From positions 124,001-188,000 of the forward strand of contig NZ_JAUSWB010000004.1 of assembly GCF_030814955.1 (NCBI RefSeq): a stretch of 64,000 nucleotides of DNA. The letters are read 5' to 3'. Position 1 is the first letter of the stretch; every line of letters starts with the position of its first letter. The translations under genes were made by a program, and so were the position numbers. The notes under the pieces are model-generated. The model searched no databases. It was not told the DNA's origin and saw only the letters and a program-made list of their open reading frames with translations. Source of the DNA: Planomicrobium stackebrandtii (GTDB lineage: Bacteria; Bacillota; Bacilli; Bacillales_A; Planococcaceae). Below, in pieces: positions 59,773-64,000 of the stretch.

Positions 59773-61050
59773 ATGATGAAAGTTTTAAAAACAGGAAAAT
59801 CGCAGGAAGAAGTAAGCGCTAACGATTCTAAAGTATCGCTAATTGTATCGGAAGCTTTGAAAGCTGTTGAAGCAGATGGAGACAAAGCAGTCCGTGAACT
59901 TTCCGAGAAATTTGATAAATGGGCACCAGAATCTTTCCGCTTAACTCAAGACCAGATAAATGAAATCGTTTCCAAAGTTCCGGACAGTGTCATTGAAGAC
60001 ATTAAATTTGCGCAAAAGAACATCCGTGAGTTTGCAGAAGCGCAACTGGCTTCTATGAATGATATCGAAGTTGAAAATATTCCGGGTGTCATCCTGGGCC
60101 ATAAAAACATACCGGTTAATAGTGTAGGATGCTATATTCCAGGCGGGCGCTATCCAATGGTTGCTTCTGCACACATGAGTGTATTGACTGCCAAAGTTGC
60201 TGGGGTCAAACGTGTATTCGCTTCCACGCCACCGATCAACGGCGAAATTCCGAATGCGACAATTGCAGCAATGTCGCTGGCAGGTGCTGATGAAATTTAT
60301 CTTCTTGGTGGAATCCAGGCGATGGCAGCAATGGCAATTGGCACAGAAACAATCGAGTCGGTCGATATGATCGTCGGGCCGGGTAATGCCTTTGTAGCAG
60401 AAGCGAAGCGACAATTATATGGACGCGTCGGAATTGATTTATTCGCTGGACCGACTGAAACTTTAGTGGTTGCAGATCACACTGCGGATGCTGAAATGGT
60501 TGCTACAGACCTGTTGGGGCAAGGCGAACACGGACCGACTTCACCAGGAGCTCTAATCACTACTTCAGAAGAGTTGGCAAATGAAACAGTGAAAGAAATT
60601 GAACGCCAATTAGAGACATTGGCTACTGCAGATGTTGCACGGGTTTCGTGGGAAGACTACGGTCAGATTTTACTGGTCGACTCCATTGAAGAAGCGCGCA
60701 TTGAGGCGGATCGTTTAGCATTCGAACATGTTGAAATCCTGACAGAAGATCCAAATTATTTCCTTGAGCACATGACAAACTACGGATGTCTGTTCCTTGG
60801 GCCGGAAACAAATGTGGCTTACGGAGACAAAGTAATTGGAACCAACCATACCTTGCCGACAAAAGGCGCAGCACGCTATACCGGCGGATTGTGGGTCGGG
60901 AAATTCATTAAGACAGTCACCTATCAGAAAGTGACACCGGAAGCGAGTGCCTATATCGGCGAATACGCAGCACGCCTATGCCAGCTTGAAAATTTCGCAG
61001 GACACGCAGAACAAGCGCTCCTCAGAGTTAGAAGATACGGCAATAAATAA
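59773..61050 (+). CDS. HisD-like dehydrogenase (sulfopropanediol dehydrogenase type)
   Basis: 425 residues homologous to histidinol dehydrogenase: [101 protein letters not shown]. In true HisD the GPTE and EH segments read GPSE and AEHDP, and the gene would lie in a his operon. Outside it, such proteins oxidise other primary alcohols to acids, for example dihydroxypropanesulfonate in HpsN. Here it leads a LacI-controlled operon with a GntP permease and two further dehydrogenases, so the substrate is probably an organic alcohol acid. GGAGGAATTA precedes the ATG at 59773. Confidence 0.82.
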   Translation: MMKVLKTGKSQEEVSANDSKVSLIVSEALKAVEADGDKAVRELSEKFDKWAPESFRLTQDQINEIVSKVPDSVIEDIKFAQKNIREFAEAQLASMNDIEVENIPGVILGHKNIPVNSVGCYIPGGRYPMVASAHMSVLTAKVAGVKRVFASTPPINGEIPNATIAAMSLAGADEIYLLGGIQAMAAMAIGTETIESVDMIVGPGNAFVAEAKRQLYGRVGIDLFAGPTETLVVADHTADAEMVATDLLGQGEHGPTSPGALITTSEELANETVKEIERQLETLATADVARVSWEDYGQILLVDSIEEARIEADRLAFEHVEILTEDPNYFLEHMTNYGCLFLGPETNVAYGDKVIGTNHTLPTKGAARYTGGLWVGKFIKTVTYQKVTPEASAYIGEYAARLCQLENFAGHAEQALLRVRRYGNK

Positions 61051-61080
61051 TTTAACTTAAGGGGTATGGGGGGATTTTAA

Positions 61081-62397
61081 ATGCTGGGCATGATTGGGAT
61101 GTTTGGTGGATTGCTTTTATTGATTTATTTAACGATGCGCGGGATGAACTTGCTCATTGCAGCACCATTGACAGCTTTGTTTGTGGCATTAATGAATGGG
61201 TTGCCTATGTTTCCTCAGCTTGCTGAGGAAGGCGCAGCCAACTTTTTAACAAATTACATGACCGGTTTTACAGGGTTTATCGCCTCTTGGTATTTGATGT
61301 TCCTGGCCGGTGCGATTTTTGGTAAAGTGATGGAAGACAGTGGAGCAGCTGACAGTGTATCGAAATGGATCGTCGGCAAAATCGGCATGAAGCGGGCTGC
61401 TCTGGCTGTTGTCATGGCTTGTGCGGTCTTGACTTACGGCGGCGTCAGCTTATTCGTTGTGGCCTTCTCAGTTTATCCGATGGCGCTCAGCCTATTCAGA
61501 CAAGCCGACTTGCCGCGCCGTTTCATACCGGCAGCACTTGCTTTTGGATCCACTACTTTCACTATGACTTCTGCCGGTTCACCGGAGATCCAAAACTGGA
61601 TTCCAATCGAGTTTTTGGGAACTACTCCTTACGCTGGATGGGAAGTCAGTATTATCGTGGCTTTGTTCATGATGGTCTTCGGCTATTGGTGGCTGAAGAA
61701 GATGATCTCCAAAGCTATGGCAAAAGGAGAGCGGTTTACAGCCCGCAAAACAGATCCTTCGGCAGAAGAACGCCAAGAATTGCCAAATCCATTGCTTAGC
61801 ATGATCCCATTAGTTGTGGTCTTGGCCATTTCGTTTGTTTTCCATGATTCGCTTGGAACTTCTGCATTGATCATCGCGTTAAGCGGCGGAATTCTTGCAA
61901 CTTATGTGATCAATCGAAAATATTTCCGCGATATTGGACATGCTTTCAGTGAAGGTGCATTAGGAGCCGTGATTGCAATCGCCAATACGGCCGCAGTTGT
62001 CGGTTTTGGCGGAGTTGTCCGAGTGACGCCTTCTTTTGAAGCAGCCGTCGACGTTATGACCGGTATTCCGGGCAGTCCGTTGATTGGCGGGGCACTGGCA
62101 GTCGCCGTTATTGCCGGCTTGACCGGTTCTTCATCCGGTGGACAGGCCATCGCTTTGCCGCTGCTTGCACCGCATTATTTGGACATGGGCGTCGATCCGG
62201 AAGCTTTGCATAGAACGGTTGCGATTTCTTCGGGTTCGCTTGATTCATTGCCGCAGGGCGGATATGTGGTAACGACGATTCGTTCGATTGCAGGTGAAAC
62301 ACATAAAGATGCCTATCCGGCATTTGGTGCATTGACCGTTGTCGTTCCTCTGATTGGTGCTGCATTGGCAGTTGTATTATTCTCACTTGGATTATAA
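61081..62397 (+). CDS. GntP family permease
   Basis: 438 residues with about twelve membrane segments. The family pattern is visible in FLAGAIFGKVMEDSGAADSVSKWIVGKIGMKRA, TYGGVSLFVVAFSVYPMALSLF and GLTGSSSGGQAIALPLLAP. GntP proteins import gluconate, hydroxybutyrate and related small organic acids. It starts 30 bases after the HisD-like gene and presumably imports the substrate of the operon. A hairpin follows before the next gene. Confidence 0.87.
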   Translation: MLGMIGMFGGLLLLIYLTMRGMNLLIAAPLTALFVALMNGLPMFPQLAEEGAANFLTNYMTGFTGFIASWYLMFLAGAIFGKVMEDSGAADSVSKWIVGKIGMKRAALAVVMACAVLTYGGVSLFVVAFSVYPMALSLFRQADLPRRFIPAALAFGSTTFTMTSAGSPEIQNWIPIEFLGTTPYAGWEVSIIVALFMMVFGYWWLKKMISKAMAKGERFTARKTDPSAEERQELPNPLLSMIPLVVVLAISFVFHDSLGTSALIIALSGGILATYVINRKYFRDIGHAFSEGALGAVIAIANTAAVVGFGGVVRVTPSFEAAVDVMTGIPGSPLIGGALAVAVIAGLTGSSSGGQAIALPLLAPHYLDMGVDPEALHRTVAISSGSLDSLPQGGYVVTTIRSIAGETHKDAYPAFGALTVVVPLIGAALAVVLFSLGL

Positions 62398-62408
62398 GAT
62401 GAAATAAG

Positions 62409-62447
62409 TTGCCCAACAAACTTTAAGCTACAGTGTTTGTTGGGCAA
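62409..62447 (+). terminator. Intra-operon hairpin
   Basis: TTGCCCAACAAAC with its exact complement around a 13-base loop. Only a short T run follows (TTTGCG), so it may reduce rather than stop transcription into the downstream genes. Confidence 0.55.
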
Positions 62448-62482
62448 TTTGCGTTATGCAGTCAAAAGATGGAGAGGTGCAG

Positions 62483-63430
62483 ATGATGGAGAAAATTTCA
62501 ATTCTTGGAGCAGGAACGATGGGACATTCCATTGCGTTGTCCGCAGCGTGGTCCGAACAACCGGTAACTGTCTATGGCATCAATGAGCAGGATCTTGAAA
62601 ACGCGGACAGAGGCTTGAACAACAAACTTAAAGTTATGGCAGACAATGAGTTGTTTACTGCCGAACAAGCTATAGAAATCAAGAAACGCATCCGGTTGAC
62701 GACTTCCCTCGAAGAAGCAATTTCGAGTTCGACTTTCATTATCGAGGTAGTGCCGGAAGTTCTGGAGTTGAAAAAAGATTTATACACTAAATTAGAAAAG
62801 CTGGTGGCTGACGACGTCGTTATTGCCAGCAATACTTCTGGGTTTAAGCCGAGTTTATTGGCGGCAGATATGAGGCTTCCCAACCGTTTTGTGGTGACGC
62901 ATTTCTGGAATCCGGGTCATCTTATTCCCTTAGTGGAAGTGGTCAAAGGCGAACAGACAGATGACGAAACAGTGGGACGGGCAATGGATGTTCTGAAAGC
63001 CATGAATAAGAAGCCAATTTTGCTCAACAAAGAAATTCCAGGCTTTATCGGAAATCGCCTGCAGTATGCGCTATTCCGGGAAGCTCAAGCGCTGCTGGAT
63101 GCGGGAGCTGCGTCAAAGGAAGATATTGATGCAGCAGTGACTTACAGCATCGGACGCAGGTTGCCGGTGACTGGGCCGCTCATGACTGCGGATATGGGAG
63201 GGCTCGATGTTTTTTCGGCCATCTCAAACTATTTATTTGAAGATTTGGCGACAGATCAACGCTCAGGCGAAACCCTGTCCAAACTCGCAGCGGAAAACAA
63301 GCTGGGGGATAAAACCGGCGAAGGGTTTTATTCGTGGGAGCCGGAAATTTCAGCAAAGTTGAATGAAGAGCGGGAACAGACCTTGATCCACTTCCTGAAA
63401 AATGATTTAAAGGCGGGTGAAAGGCAATGA
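62483..63430 (+). CDS. 3-hydroxyacyl-CoA dehydrogenase fold protein
   Basis: 315 residues: the NAD motif KISILGAGTMGHSIALSAAW at the N-terminus, EVVPEVLELKKDLYTKLEKL, SNTSGFKPSLLAADM, RFVVTHFWNPGHLIPLVEVVKG and the C-terminal helical domain with KEIPGFIGNRLQYALFREAQALLD. The WNP rather than FNP form and the length fit the small-substrate branch (L-gulonate 3-dehydrogenase, carnitine dehydrogenase) better than fatty-acid enzymes. GGAGAGGTG precedes ATGATG at 62483. Its stop overlaps the next start by 4 bases (ATGA). Confidence 0.83.
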   Translation: MMEKISILGAGTMGHSIALSAAWSEQPVTVYGINEQDLENADRGLNNKLKVMADNELFTAEQAIEIKKRIRLTTSLEEAISSSTFIIEVVPEVLELKKDLYTKLEKLVADDVVIASNTSGFKPSLLAADMRLPNRFVVTHFWNPGHLIPLVEVVKGEQTDDETVGRAMDVLKAMNKKPILLNKEIPGFIGNRLQYALFREAQALLDAGAASKEDIDAAVTYSIGRRLPVTGPLMTADMGGLDVFSAISNYLFEDLATDQRSGETLSKLAAENKLGDKTGEGFYSWEPEISAKLNEEREQTLIHFLKNDLKAGERQ

Positions 63431-64000
63431 ACGGCTATTTTTCTGAACTGGCGAACAAGACCGTTGTGGTTACAGGCGGGAGCAAAGGCATCGGCAAAGA
63501 CATCGCACTGACTTTTGCAAAACTGAAAGCTAATGTGGTGATTTCAGGAAGAGATAAAACAGCTCTTGATGCCGCGCTTTTGGAGTTGCAGATGCACAAT
63601 CCAAAGTGTATTGCGGTTTCAGGAGATTTGAGCGATATCGCAGAAGTCCGGAAGCTGATTGACAAAGCGGCTTCCGAGTTTGGCACGATTGATGTGCTGG
63701 TAAACAATGCTGGTGTCAATATTGCCAAACCCGCAATGGAAGTGACGGAAGAGGATTGGGACACAGTACTCGATCTGAATCTGAAGTCAGCATTTTTTGC
63801 GAGTCAGGCGGCAGCCAAGTATATGCTCCAACAAAACAGTGGGCGCATTATTAACATCGCTTCTCAGATGGCGTTTGTCGGTTATGTAAAGCGTGCCGCC
63901 TATTGCTCAAGCAAAGGCGGCCTGGTGCAAATGACCAAGGCTTTGGCTGTGGAGTGGGCAAAGCAGGGGATACGCGTTAATGCAGTGGCGCCGACTTTCA
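63427..64000 (+). CDS. Short-chain dehydrogenase/reductase, partial
   Basis: The first 191 residues of a classical SDR, cut by the window end. VVVTGGSKGIGKDIALTFA is the cofactor loop, NNAGVN the structural motif, and IASQMAFVGYVKRAAYCSSKGGL holds the catalytic Ser, Tyr and Lys. It starts inside the stop codon of the upstream dehydrogenase and is thus cotranslated. Together with the HisD-like and 3-hydroxyacyl-type proteins it makes three different dehydrogenases in one operon. Confidence 0.9.
   Translation, partial: MNGYFSELANKTVVVTGGSKGIGKDIALTFAKLKANVVISGRDKTALDAALLELQMHNPKCIAVSGDLSDIAEVRKLIDKAASEFGTIDVLVNNAGVNIAKPAMEVTEEDWDTVLDLNLKSAFFASQAAAKYMLQQNSGRIINIASQMAFVGYVKRAAYCSSKGGLVQMTKALAVEWAKQGIRVNAVAPTF

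Noticed and set aside
59773..61050. Histidine biosynthesis gene hisD
   Set aside because: No other his genes; the operon has a LacI regulator and a GntP permease, and conserved HisD segments differ.

Overview
The window looks like chromosomal DNA of a moderate-GC Gram-positive rod of the family Planococcaceae (Planococcus, Planomicrobium or Sporosarcina-like). The evidence is GGAGG-type ribosome binding sites, sigma-A promoters, wall teichoic acid genes (tagD, tagB/F-like, TagGH), a class D sortase with an LPXTA substrate, ComK, a cre site and a CotH/VTC-type polymer locus. No rRNA, tRNA, phage, intact insertion sequence or CRISPR array was seen. The genus is an inference.

Layout. 1-3.8 kb: the N-terminus of a YfhO-type membrane protein (minus strand), a YuiD-like PAP2 protein, a small secreted protein and a membrane-anchored zinc-ribbon/serine protease/NTF2-like fusion. 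3.9-16.1 kb: a polymer locus with galE, a TagG-like permease, a long TagH-like ATPase, a GT4, a GT2-TagF fusion, a GT2, and after a 0.5 kb gap a further TagF-like protein. 16.2-21.0 kb: class D sortase and its acidic LPXTA protein, galU, a DUF4126 membrane protein and a LysM polysaccharide deacetylase. 21.3-26.0 kb: the more classical teichoic acid set, tagD and a TagB-like gene divergent from a TagF-like gene and a short TagG/TagH pair. Two TagGH exporters therefore lie 20 kb apart.

26-42 kb: mostly single genes: DUF1028, an RND exporter with its TetR repressor and operator, a GyrI-like protein, an unrecognised membrane-anchored protein, ComK divergent from a small sigma factor, a KinB-like kinase, UvsE, SRPBCC, AraC, a frameshifted 48-residue membrane peptide, an NRDE protein and a PAS-GGDEF protein. 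42.5-47.7 kb: a four-carbon sugar-acid operon (transporter, DtnK-like kinase, PdxA2) behind a frameshifted PrpR-type regulator, with repeats, a sigma-A promoter and a cre site in between.

48-58.1 kb: a large hybrid sensor kinase and its OmpR-type regulator, then a Wzz-like protein, a BY-kinase and three sugar-nucleotide-type proteins that have all lost key active-site residues or domains, followed by VTC and DUF4956 proteins. This is the most unusual region. 58.7-64 kb: a LacI regulator and a catabolic operon (HisD-like dehydrogenase, GntP permease, 3-hydroxyacyl-CoA dehydrogenase fold protein, SDR) that runs off the window and carries a clear sigma-A promoter and a 20-bp palindromic operator.

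Two six-copy arrays of a 21-bp repeat (consensus strand GAGGTGCGG), in opposite orientations, sit just after terminators at 1.05 kb and 27.0 kb.
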